DNA from: an uncultured Maribacter sp.
GTDB taxonomy: Bacteria > Bacteroidota > Bacteroidia > Flavobacteriales > Flavobacteriaceae
Direction: 5' to 3'
NCBI GenBank assembly: GCA_905479535.1
Contig: CAJQMW010000547.1
Location: 1-8,174, forward strand
Length of the DNA: 8,174 nucleotides
The position numbers and the translations under genes are program-made. The first letter of the stretch is position 1. Every line of letters starts with the position of its first letter. Below the pieces are notes generated by a model. It did not search any database and was not told the DNA's origin. It saw only the letters and a program-made list of their open reading frames with translations. Below are positions 1 to 6,204 of the stretch, in pieces.

Positions 1-1
1 T

Positions 2-310
2 GATATGACAGATCTGGACAATCCCGTCTTGCATGACACCTATTTGGGCCCCACCAGTGCAATAGACCATAATGGTTACGTTCTGGGGAATGAGTTCTTC
101 TTGGCCAATTATACCGCTGGGGTACGTGTGCTTGATATTTCACAAATAGAAGGACGGACGATAACCGAAACCGGTTTTTTTGATACGTTTCCTGCCAGTG
201 ACAATACGCAGTTTGATGGCGTTTGGAGCGTATATCCCTATTTTGAAAGCGGCAAGATTGTCGTAAGTGATATTGACCGAGGCCTTTTTGTCATCAAAAA
301 ATCGAATTAA
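2..310 (+). CDS. Choice-of-anchor B family protein, C-terminal fragment (LVIVD-type repeats)
   Basis: This is the 3' end of a longer gene; the frame is open to the left edge, so the ATG at position 5 is only an internal methionine. The roughly 100 visible residues contain beta-propeller-like repeat elements: 'GVRVLDIS' near residue 40 and the closing segment 'WSVYPYFESGKIVVSDI', then 'DRGLFVIKK' at the C-terminus. From memory, that ending is typical of the choice-of-anchor B family (TIGR04312), secreted or surface proteins built from LVIVD-like repeats and common in marine Bacteroidota and Gammaproteobacteria. Their molecular function is unknown. No type IX sorting domain follows the last repeat, so any anchor would be at the missing N-terminus. 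The next gene begins 4 bp after the stop, which suggests co-transcription with the following lipoprotein and no functional link to the SUF operon. The family call is recalled from motif similarity, not a search. Confidence 0.75.
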   Translation, partial: DMTDLDNPVLHDTYLGPTSAIDHNGYVLGNEFFLANYTAGVRVLDISQIEGRTITETGFFDTFPASDNTQFDGVWSVYPYFESGKIVVSDIDRGLFVIKKSN

Positions 311-314
311 GGAT

Positions 315-946
315 ATGGGAAAAATTCTTTTATTCTTACCTGGCATTTTAGTCTTTTCTTGTGCAAAAGAGGATGCGACCATTCCTTTAGAGGCTTCAGA
401 ATCCAACTTTCTGGGAGAAATTCAATGGCCCCAAAATTTTGGGAGCGCTCCTTTGGAGGTTCGGGTATAGAGATTTACTATGATATCACTAAAAAAAACG
501 ATGGCGGCTATGTGATTGCCGGAAACACGTTCAGTAACGACGGCGATATTTCAAATAATAAAGGCGAATCGGATTTTTCGCTCATCAGAGTGAATAACGC
601 TGGCAGTTTGGTCTGGGAGCGTACGTACGGGGGAACACAATTTGACGCTGCCCAAGCCGTTGTTCAGAGTTCGGACGGAGGTTTTTTTGTGGTCGGGAAT
701 TCTAAAAGCTCGGACTTGGATGCTAATTTCAACAGTGGCGAAAATGACATTTGGGTCATAAAAACCGATCAAGAAGGTAATCTTGTCTGGCAAAAATCCT
801 TTGGGGGATTGGGAATCGATTTTGGCTTTGATATCGTTGAAAATTCCGAAGGCGATATTTTGGTCGTCGGAGAATCCTCTAGCACCAATTTTCTATCAGT
901 TACTTCCAAAGGAAAATCGGACCTTATTGTAATAAAAATCAAGTAG
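315..946 (+). pseudogene. Lipoprotein with three propeller-like 'W..(S/T)(F/Y)GG...DGG' repeats, frameshifted
   Basis: The reading frame from ATG 315 starts with a lipoprotein signal peptide (MGKILLFLPGILVFSC, lipobox cysteine at residue 16). It stays coherent to about position 430, then runs into TAG at 468-470. From about 440 the coding sense continues in another frame to TAG 944-946. That part has three repeats of about 55-60 residues: 'WERSFGG...DGGYVIAG', 'WERTYGG...DGGFFVVG' and 'WQKSFGG...EGDILVVG', each with a 'D(L/I/F)..I(K/R)' strand. Adding one base in the run C4-A4-T4 (429-440) joins both halves into about 210 residues, so a one-base deletion in a homopolymer stretch is the simplest explanation; it may be real or a sequencing error. 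Similar repeat lipoproteins of unknown function are frequent in Flavobacteriia. No ATG-initiated frame covers the whole gene: the second frame opens only at TTG 359 or ATG 425, neither with an export signal. Confidence 0.7.
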
Positions 947-1006
947 GTCCTCTTATTCTATCTTCAATAGAAAGTCCCTATTATTCCATACGTTATAATA
1001 ATGTTA

Positions 1007-1023
1007 GGTTTTATGGTAAAACC
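1007..1023. promoter_or_regulatory. Perfect 7-bp dyad overlapping the sufA promoter -33 region
   Basis: GGTTTTA (1007-1013) and TAAAACC (1017-1023) are exact inverted repeats separated by TGG. The dyad lies where the -33 element of the predicted sufA promoter would be. It has no following T-run, so it is a poor intrinsic terminator for the upstream lipoprotein gene. An operator for a regulator of the SUF operon is a reasonable inference, but no regulator is encoded here and the motif matches no binding site I know. Confidence 0.4.
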
Positions 1024-1043
1024 CTACTTATACAGTATATTTG
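1014..1043 (+). promoter_or_regulatory. Probable Bacteroidota-type promoter of the suf operon
   Basis: TATATTTG at 1036-1043 matches the Bacteroidota -7 consensus TAnnTTTG exactly. The -33 element is weak: TGG at 1014-1016 stands 19 bp upstream, in place of TTG. Transcription would begin near 1049-1051, giving a leader of a little over 20 nt before the sufA ATG at 1073. The start of the whole operon lies just downstream and no other good -7 match was seen in the 947-1072 gap. Two dyads flank or overlap the site. Confidence 0.55.
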
Positions 1044-1052
1044 TAAACTATT

Positions 1053-1065
1053 TAGATTAAATCTA
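1053..1065. promoter_or_regulatory. Dyad TAGATT-A-AATCTA in the sufA leader
   Basis: This is a perfect 6-bp inverted repeat around a single central A, 10 bp downstream of the predicted -7 box. It is therefore at or just after the expected transcription start and 7 bp before the sufA ATG. The position suits a repressor operator. In an A+T-rich region a dyad of this size can arise by chance, so the assignment is tentative. Confidence 0.3.
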
Positions 1066-1072
1066 TTTAACT

Positions 1073-1402
1073 ATGATTCAAGTTTCGGAAACGGCAAAAA
1101 AGAAGGTCATCAACCTAATGACAGAAGAGGGTTTTGATGCGGCCAAGGATTTTGTTCGAGTAGGTGTAAAGAGCGGTGGTTGCAGCGGATTGTCCTATGA
1201 ATTGAATTTTGACAACAAGCTAAGCGAAACCGATAAACTTTTTGAGGATAACCAAGTACGGATTATCGTGGATAAAAAAAGCTTTTTGTACTTGGTGGGA
1301 ACTGTTTTGGAATACTCGGGTGGATTAAATGGAAAGGGATTTGTTTTCAATAACCCGAATGCACAGCGCACTTGTGGTTGTGGCGAGAGTTTTTCATTAT
1401 AA
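1073..1402 (+). CDS. sufA: A-type iron-sulphur carrier protein (SufA/IscA/HesB family)
   Basis: This 109-residue cytoplasmic protein belongs to the A-type carrier family, which holds Fe-S clusters or iron and passes them to apoproteins. The three conserved cysteines are present: C37 in 'SGGCSGLSY', and C101 and C103 in the C-terminal 'TCGCGESF'. Length matches the family (about 105-125 residues). ATG 1073 gives the usual N-terminus 'MIQVSETAKKKV', and no upstream in-frame alternative is needed. It is the first gene of the operon, behind a predicted promoter, and is followed after 136 bp by sufB. The family members SufA, IscA and ErpA cannot be told apart by sequence alone; the name rests on operon position. 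No defect is visible. Confidence 0.93.
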   Translation: MIQVSETAKKKVINLMTEEGFDAAKDFVRVGVKSGGCSGLSYELNFDNKLSETDKLFEDNQVRIIVDKKSFLYLVGTVLEYSGGLNGKGFVFNNPNAQRTCGCGESFSL

Positions 1403-1403
1403 A

Positions 1404-1438
1404 AGCCCCCTAGCCCCCAAAGGGGGAACTATGGGGGA
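1404..1438. repeat. GC-rich palindromic element, left copy (CCCCCTAGCCCCC type)
   Basis: Positions 1404-1428 are the exact reverse complement of 1514-1538 (25 of 25 bases). The unit contains its own hairpin, CCCCC-AAA-GGGGG, and on this side a second G5 run (1434-1438) can pair imperfectly with the first C5 run, giving a two-tier stem-loop. It starts one base after the sufA stop. From memory, closely similar C5-TAG-C5 elements are widespread between genes in Flavobacteriaceae genomes. A role in termination or mRNA processing is possible, but no T-run follows. Confidence 0.8.
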
Positions 1439-1513
1439 TAAGTAATAAATAGTTTTTGAAATATTTGAAAGAAAGAATACTATGAAAAGGACAAATTTTT
1501 TAACGAATATAAA

Positions 1514-1538
1514 TTCCCCCTTTGGGGGCTAGGGGGCT
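1514..1538. repeat. GC-rich palindromic element, right copy, abutting the sufB start
   Basis: This is the exact inverted copy of 1404-1428, ending at the base directly before the sufB ATG (1539). It contains the local hairpin CCCCC-TTT-GGGGG and a further G5 run immediately upstream of the start codon. Together the two copies bracket an 85-bp A+T-rich spacer, an arrangement resembling a REP doublet (REPIN). In RNA the 25-bp arms could pair and place the sufB translation start at the foot of a long stem. That is inference from complementarity only. Confidence 0.8.
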
Positions 1539-2984
1539 ATGGCATATACAGAAGAGGAATTAAAAAAAGAGCTAGAGACCAAGGAGTACGAGTACGGCTT
1601 CTATACGGACCTTAAGTCGGACACTTTTCCGAAAGGATTGAGTGAGGATATCGTTCGAGCTATTTCCAAAAAGAAAAATGAACCGGAATGGATGACCGAT
1701 TGGCGAATTGAAGCCTATCGTGTTTGGGAAAAGATGGAAGAGCCAGAGTGGGCAAATGTGCGATATCAAAAGCCCGACTTCCAAGCTATAAGTTATTATA
1801 GTGCCCCTAAAAAGGCCGACCCGAACAAAACTTTGGACGATGTGGACCCGGAGTTACTGGCGATGTATAAAAAGTTAGGCATATCGGTAGATGAGCAGAA
1901 AAAGTTACAGAATGTAGCCGTTGATATTGTTGTGGACTCTGTTTCCGTAGCTACGACCTTTCAAAAGACATTGGCAGAAAAAGGGATTATTTTCATGCCT
2001 ATCTCCGAGGCCATTCAGGAACATCCAGAATTGGTAAAGAAATATATGGGAACCGTAGTTCCTAAAACCGATAATTTTTACGCAGCATTGAATTCGGCCG
2101 TATTTACTGACGGGTCGTTCTGCTATATCCCTAAAGGAGTAAGATGTCCTATGGAGTTGTCCACTTACTTCCGGATTAATGAAGGGGGCACGGGCCAGTT
2201 TGAACGTACCTTGGTGATTGCGGAAAAAGGCAGCTATGTCAGTTATTTGGAAGGCTGTACCGCACCTTCCAGAGATGAAAACCAACTGCATGCGGCCGTG
2301 GTAGAATTGATTGCCATGGATGATGCGGAGATTAAATACTCTACCGTACAAAACTGGTTTCCCGGTAATAAAGAGGGTAAAGGAGGGGTATACAATTTTG
2401 TAACCAAAAGAGGACTTTGTGAAAAAAACTCAAAAATTTCTTGGACCCAAGTAGAAACGGGTTCTGCGGTGACTTGGAAATACCCTTCTTGCATCTTGAA
2501 AGGTGATAATTCTGTCGGTGAATTTTACTCTATTGCCGTGACCAATAATTATCAGCAGGCGGATACAGGTACTAAAATGATTCACCTAGGAAAAAACACA
2601 AAGAGTACCATTATCTCCAAAGGAATCTCTGCCGGAAAATCCCAGAACAGCTATAGGGGTCTCGTCCAAATAGGATCAAGAGCGGAGAACGCACGTAATT
2701 TTTCGCAGTGCGATTCTTTGTTGATGGGGAATGAGTGCGGTGCACATACCTTCCCGTATATCGAAGCTAAAAATAAGTCGGCCCAGGTAGAACACGAAGC
2801 TACGACCAGTAAAATTGGTGAAGACCAAATTTTCTATTGCAACCAAAGAGGGATAGATACGGAAAAGGCGATTGCGCTGATCGTAAACGGTTTCAGTAAA
2901 GAGGTCTTGAATAAATTGCCAATGGAGTTTGCCGTTGAAGCGCAAAAACTGTTGGAAATAAGCCTCGAAGGTTCAGTTGGTTGA
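1539..2984 (+). CDS. sufB: Fe-S cluster assembly scaffold protein SufB
   Basis: SufB (481 residues, normal length) is the main scaffold of the cytoplasmic SufBC2D complex on which the nascent cluster is built. The N-terminus 'MAYTEEELKKELETKEYEYG' matches flavobacterial SufB as I recall it, which supports ATG 1539 despite the repeat element touching it and the absence of a Shine-Dalgarno sequence. The C-terminal core is strongly conserved: 'QVETGSAVTWKYPSC', 'TGTKMIHLGKNTKST', 'NFSQCDSLLMG', 'GAHTFPYIEAKN', 'EHEATTSKIGEDQ', ending 'ISLEGSVG'. Counting back from the C-terminus, C391, H419 and E420 correspond to E. coli SufB C405, H433 and E434, residues implicated in cluster assembly at the SufB-SufD interface; C240 lies in the conserved 'LEGCTAP'. 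It ends with TGA, which shows that UGA is a stop codon in this organism. Confidence 0.97.
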   Translation: MAYTEEELKKELETKEYEYGFYTDLKSDTFPKGLSEDIVRAISKKKNEPEWMTDWRIEAYRVWEKMEEPEWANVRYQKPDFQAISYYSAPKKADPNKTLDDVDPELLAMYKKLGISVDEQKKLQNVAVDIVVDSVSVATTFQKTLAEKGIIFMPISEAIQEHPELVKKYMGTVVPKTDNFYAALNSAVFTDGSFCYIPKGVRCPMELSTYFRINEGGTGQFERTLVIAEKGSYVSYLEGCTAPSRDENQLHAAVVELIAMDDAEIKYSTVQNWFPGNKEGKGGVYNFVTKRGLCEKNSKISWTQVETGSAVTWKYPSCILKGDNSVGEFYSIAVTNNYQQADTGTKMIHLGKNTKSTIISKGISAGKSQNSYRGLVQIGSRAENARNFSQCDSLLMGNECGAHTFPYIEAKNKSAQVEHEATTSKIGEDQIFYCNQRGIDTEKAIALIVNGFSKEVLNKLPMEFAVEAQKLLEISLEGSVG

Positions 2985-3005
2985 CAATAGGAATGTTCCC
3001 TTTTT

Positions 3006-3032
3006 GCCTCCGACGAGGAACGAGAGGAAGGC
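3006..3032. repeat. Short palindromic intergenic element after sufB
   Basis: The sufB-MBL gap contains overlapping inverted pairs: GTTCC (2994-2998) with GGAAC (3017-3021), and GCCTCC (3006-3011) with the imperfect partner GGAAGGC (3026-3032). The core CCGACGAGGAACGAGAGG resembles, from memory, the 'CTCGTTCCTCGTCGG' intergenic repeats frequent in flavobacterial genomes. Pairing is weaker than in the other elements of this window and no T-run suited to termination follows. Confidence 0.4.
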
Positions 3033-3074
3033 ATAACTTTAGGGGTGTTTTTGAAAAACTTAGATACGTACAAA

Positions 3075-3944
3075 ATGAAAAAATTATTACTTGTTTTTGC
3101 AATGACGTTTGCTTTTACTTCCTGTAAGGAGGCAAAAAAAGAAGACAAGGTGGATGTTGTAGAAAATGTAAGGCCAGAGGTAAAGCTATATACCTTTGAT
3201 GGGGGAACGGTAATGGTAAATAACTTGGAGTTATTTTCCCAGGACACCACATATAGGGGACAGACAAAAGAGTTTTCGGACCCATTTTACGTTATCGGCC
3301 ACCCAAAAGGAAATCTAATGTGGGACGCAGGCCTTCCGGAAATGTTGGTTCCCATGCCAGAACCCTATACCGACCCAAGTGGCGCATTCACGGTTTCAAG
3401 GAAAGACTCGGTTATAAATCAGCTGAAATCCATAGGAATGGACATTGACGATATCAAGTACATCGCTTTGTCCCATACCCATTTTGACCATAGCGGACAT
3501 GCAAATGTTTTTAAGAATGCTACGTGGTTGGTGCAGGAAAAAGAGTATGATTTTGTGACGAGTGAGGAAACCCAAAATAACAACGCTGATATTTATGGGG
3601 CAATAGCGGAATTAAAAAACACTCAAAAGCTCAATGGGGATTTCGACGTATTCGGGGATGGTAGTGTTATCATAAAATCGATGCCGGGCCATACGCCTGG
3701 ACATCAGGTTTTATATTTGGACTTAGCCGAGAATGGTCCGACTTTATTGACCGGGGATTTGTATCATTTGTATGAAAACCGCAAGTTTAAAAGGGTACCT
3801 ATTTTCAATTTTGATGTTGAACAAACATTGAACAGTATGGAAGATTTTGAAGCTTTCGCAAACGAAATGAATGCAAAAGTATATATACAACACCATAAAG
3901 AGGATTTTAATAAGATGCCGAAGGCACCAGAATATTTAAAATAG
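3075..3944 (+). CDS. Metallo-beta-lactamase-fold lipoprotein, N-acyl-homoserine lactonase-like
   Basis: I start this 289-residue protein at ATG 3075 rather than the in-frame ATG 3045, because 3075 places a lipoprotein signal peptide first: MKKLLLVFAMTFAFTSC, with the lipid-accepting cysteine at residue 17. The upstream start would bury it behind ten unrelated residues. The mature protein has the full two-metal MBL ligand set: H124, H126, D128 and H129 in 'SHTHFDHSGH', H196 in 'MPGHTPGH', D218 in 'LLTGDLY', and a late histidine at 273/274 in 'YIQHHKEDF'. This order and spacing resemble AiiA/AttM-type lactonases and broader MBL hydrolases, so a lactone or other small ester is a plausible substrate but is not shown. 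Export as a lipoprotein puts it in the periplasm or outer membrane, away from the cytoplasmic SUF machinery. It sits between sufB and sufC, 6 bp from the sufC ATG, so it is almost certainly co-transcribed. Confidence 0.85.
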   Translation: MKKLLLVFAMTFAFTSCKEAKKEDKVDVVENVRPEVKLYTFDGGTVMVNNLELFSQDTTYRGQTKEFSDPFYVIGHPKGNLMWDAGLPEMLVPMPEPYTDPSGAFTVSRKDSVINQLKSIGMDIDDIKYIALSHTHFDHSGHANVFKNATWLVQEKEYDFVTSEETQNNNADIYGAIAELKNTQKLNGDFDVFGDGSVIIKSMPGHTPGHQVLYLDLAENGPTLLTGDLYHLYENRKFKRVPIFNFDVEQTLNSMEDFEAFANEMNAKVYIQHHKEDFNKMPKAPEYLK

Positions 3945-3950
3945 AACACA

Positions 3951-4703
3951 ATGTTAAAAATTACGGATCTACACGCTCAGGTAGAGGATAAAGAAATATT
4001 AAGGGGTATTAACCTCAATGTAAAGGCAGGGGAAGTACATGCCATCATGGGACCTAACGGTTCCGGTAAAAGTACTTTGGCCGCTGTTATAGCTGGGAAA
4101 GAAGAATTTGAAGTAACCAAGGGGTCTGTTGAGTTGAACGGTGAGGATTTAGAAGATATATCACCTGAAGAACGGGCTCATAAAGGAGTATTTCTTTCAT
4201 TTCAATATCCCGTGGAAATACCCGGAGTTTCTGTAACCAATTTTATGAAAACAGCCATTAACGAGTCTCGCAAAGCAAACGGGTTGGAGGATATGCCGGC
4301 CAATCAAATGTTGAAATTGATTCGTGAGAAATCGGAATTGCTGGATATTGACCGGAAATTTCTATCACGCTCCCTGAATGAAGGATTTTCTGGAGGTGAG
4401 AAAAAAAGGAACGAGATTTTCCAAATGGCCATGTTAGAACCTAAACTTGCTATTTTGGATGAAACTGATTCCGGTTTGGATATTGATGCTTTACGCATAG
4501 TCGCCAATGGCGTAAATAAATTGAAAAGCAAGGATAATGCGGTTATTGTCATTACGCACTACCAACGCTTGTTAGAATATATTGTGCCGGATTTTGTCCA
4601 TGTTTTGCACAATGGTAGAATAGTAAAGTCCGGCGGAAAAGAATTGGCAATGGAGCTGGAAGAAAAGGGGTATGACTGGATCAAGAATGAGGCTGTAGTA
4701 TAA
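3951..4703 (+). CDS. sufC: Fe-S cluster assembly ATPase SufC
   Basis: SufC (250 residues, usual length) is the soluble ABC-type ATPase of the SufBC2D complex; its ATP-driven dimerisation reshapes SufB and SufD during cluster assembly. All nucleotide-binding motifs are present in order: Walker A GPNGSGKST (34-42), Q-loop Q85 in 'FLSFQYP', signature 'FSGGEKKRNE' (146-155), Walker B 'LAILDE' with D170 and E171, the D-loop 'SGLD' (174-177) and switch histidine H203 in 'ITHYQR'. The 'FSGGEKKRNE' form and the 'DETDSGLD' segment are characteristic of SufC rather than transporter ATPases, and no membrane segments are present. ATG 3951 lies 6 bp after the MBL gene, implying translation from the same message. 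A 63-bp gap with a tandem repeat separates it from sufD. Confidence 0.97.
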   Translation: MLKITDLHAQVEDKEILRGINLNVKAGEVHAIMGPNGSGKSTLAAVIAGKEEFEVTKGSVELNGEDLEDISPEERAHKGVFLSFQYPVEIPGVSVTNFMKTAINESRKANGLEDMPANQMLKLIREKSELLDIDRKFLSRSLNEGFSGGEKKRNEIFQMAMLEPKLAILDETDSGLDIDALRIVANGVNKLKSKDNAVIVITHYQRLLEYIVPDFVHVLHNGRIVKSGGKELAMELEEKGYDWIKNEAVV

Positions 4704-4725
4704 ACTAGAAAGCAGTCGAGGTAGA

Positions 4726-4760
4726 CAGTTTTAAAACTGAATACTGAATACTGAAAACTG
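4726..4760. repeat. Palindrome plus tandem 7-bp repeats between sufC and sufD
   Basis: CAGTTTTAAAACTG (4726-4739) is a perfect 14-bp palindrome. Its right half starts a run of four tandem 7-mers (4733-4760): AAAACTG, then AATACTG twice, then AAAACTG, ending 6 bp before the sufD ATG. Similar 'ACTGAATACTGAAAACTG' runs occur between genes in flavobacterial genomes as far as I recall. It could vary in copy number by slippage and so change the spacing in front of sufD; no regulatory role is demonstrated. Confidence 0.7.
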
Positions 4761-4766
4761 ATTAAA

Positions 4767-6083
4767 ATGGATTTAAAAGATAAATTGATTTCTTCCTTTA
4801 TGGCGTTTGAAGACAACGTGGATGTTGAACATCCTGTTCACGATGTTCGGATGGAGGCCATCAAGAATTTTGAAGCAAAAGGATTTCCTTCCAAAAAGGA
4901 AGAGGCTTGGAAATATACATCATTGAACAGTCTTCAAAAAGTAGACTTCAGTATTTTTCCCAAGCAGGAAAATGCATTGGAATATAAAGATGTTAAACGT
5001 TATTTTCTTCATGAAATCGATACTTATAAAATCGTTTTCATTGATGGGATCTATAGTTCTTACCTCTCCGAAACTACGCATGACGGGGTGGATATTTGCT
5101 TGATGAGTTCGGCTTTGACCAAACCCATGTACAAGCAGATAATTGACGTGTATTTTAACAAAGTCGCTTCTAAGGACGAGTCGCTGACTACACTCAATAC
5201 AGCCTTTAGTAGGGAAGGAGCATATATCTATATTCCAAAGAACAAGATGCCCAAAAAGCCTGTGGAAATCTTGAACTTTGCTACAGGGAACGAAGCTTCA
5301 TTGTTATTGCAGCCTAGAAATTTGGTCATTGTAGAGGAAAACGCCGAAGTTCAGATCATAGAGCGGCACCAAAGCTTGACCTCAAACGAGATATTGACGA
5401 ATTCCGTTACTGAAATTTTTGCTGCTGAAAGTGCCATTGTGGATTATTATAAAATTCAGAACGATGCGGGTACGGCTTCACTTATAGATAACACTTATAT
5501 TAATCAAAAAACCAAGAGCCACGTAAAGGTGCATACTTTTTCTTTCGGCGGAAAATTGACGCGTAACAACCTCAACTTCTATCAGAATGGAGAGTATATG
5601 GACTCTACCATGAAAGGCGTCACCATTCTAGGTGAAAAACAACATGTGGACCACCATACCTTGGTGCATCATATTGAGCCTAATTGCGAGAGTCATCAAG
5701 ATTATAAGGGAATCTACGGGGAGAATTCTACCGGGGTCTTTAATGGAAAAATAATCGTGGATAAAATCGCCCAAAAGACAAATGCCTTTCAACAGAACAA
5801 TAATATTCTGGTAAGTGATAAAGCCACTATTAATACCAAGCCGCAATTGGAAATTTTTGCGGATGATGTAAAATGCTCCCACGGTTGTACCATAGGTCAG
5901 TTAGATGAGGACGCACTATTTTATATGCAATCTAGGGGAATCCCAAAAAAGGAAGCTCGTGCCTTGTTGATGTACGCTTTTGCGAACAACGTTTTGGAGA
6001 GTGTTCGGATACCCGAGTTAAAGACACGGATCAACAAATTAATTGCCAAGAAACTGGGTGTCAATTTGGGATTTGATTTGTAA
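4767..6083 (+). CDS. sufD: Fe-S cluster assembly protein SufD
   Basis: SufD (438 residues, slightly longer than the 423 of E. coli) is the SufB paralogue that forms the SufBC2D scaffold. The N-terminal region includes the conserved 'GFPSKKEEAWKYTSL' (39-53). The C-terminal beta-helix core carries 'EIFADDVKCSHGCTIGQLDE', in which H372 matches E. coli SufD H360, a residue important for cluster formation opposite the SufB cysteine, and then 'FYMQSRGIPKKEAR' and a terminal helical region. ATG 4767 gives the expected N-terminus and directly follows the tandem repeat. An internal histidine-rich stretch 'QHVDHHTLVHH' (292-302) is part of the conserved core and is not an anomaly. It follows sufC at 63 bp and precedes sufS at 121 bp. 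Confidence 0.96.
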   Translation: MDLKDKLISSFMAFEDNVDVEHPVHDVRMEAIKNFEAKGFPSKKEEAWKYTSLNSLQKVDFSIFPKQENALEYKDVKRYFLHEIDTYKIVFIDGIYSSYLSETTHDGVDICLMSSALTKPMYKQIIDVYFNKVASKDESLTTLNTAFSREGAYIYIPKNKMPKKPVEILNFATGNEASLLLQPRNLVIVEENAEVQIIERHQSLTSNEILTNSVTEIFAAESAIVDYYKIQNDAGTASLIDNTYINQKTKSHVKVHTFSFGGKLTRNNLNFYQNGEYMDSTMKGVTILGEKQHVDHHTLVHHIEPNCESHQDYKGIYGENSTGVFNGKIIVDKIAQKTNAFQQNNNILVSDKATINTKPQLEIFADDVKCSHGCTIGQLDEDALFYMQSRGIPKKEARALLMYAFANNVLESVRIPELKTRINKLIAKKLGVNLGFDL

Positions 6084-6100
6084 AAAGCTCGTAAATATAG

Positions 6101-6161
6101 CTCCTCACCTCAGATGAGGGGAGGTGGCTTTTCCAATCTATTGGAAAAGACGGAGGGGTTG
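6101..6161. repeat. Double-hairpin intergenic element between sufD and sufS
   Basis: Two adjacent stem-loops fill most of this 121-bp gap. The first pairs CCTCACCTC (6103-6111) with GAGGGGAGG (6116-6124), with one mismatch and a 4-nt loop. The second is a perfect 10-bp stem: CTTTTCCAAT (6128-6137) and ATTGGAAAAG (6140-6149) around CT. A conserved-looking tail ACGGAGGGGTTG (6150-6161) follows. From memory, this 'GGTGGCTTTTCC...GGAAAAGACGGAGGGG' pattern is a common dispersed element of Flavobacteriaceae. The only nearby run is of A, not T, on the + strand, so efficient intrinsic termination before sufS is unlikely. Confidence 0.75.
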
Positions 6162-6204
6162 AAAAAACAGTTCAAATCTCTACAAAACCTTTCAATTTTT
6201 TAGA

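Noticed and set aside
955..985. Possible terminator for the upstream lipoprotein gene (AATAG...CTATT)
   Set aside because: The stem is only 5 bp, A+T-rich and lacks a T-run, so it is too weak to call.
1441..1465. Possible extra promoter in the sufA-sufB spacer (AATATTTG)
   Set aside because: The -7 box has a mismatch at its first base and there is no TTG at suitable spacing.
1482..1532. 16-codon upstream ORF (ATG 1482 to TAG 1530-1532) just before sufB
   Set aside because: Its last codons are made of the right-hand palindromic repeat, there is no ribosome-binding signal, and the peptide has no recognisable feature. A leader-peptide role cannot be supported.
1905..2351. 148-codon open frame on the minus strand inside sufB
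   Set aside because: It is the antisense shadow of a strongly conserved gene and its translation shows no coherent motif.
3045..3074. N-terminal extension of the MBL lipoprotein from ATG 3045
   Set aside because: It would place ten residues before the MKK signal-peptide start and spoil the lipoprotein signal, whereas ATG 3075 gives a normal 17-residue signal with lipobox cysteine.
2834..3250. 138-codon open frame on the minus strand across the sufB end and MBL start
   Set aside because: It overlaps two well-supported genes and the intergenic repeat, and its serine/phenylalanine-rich translation is typical of reversed coding sequence.
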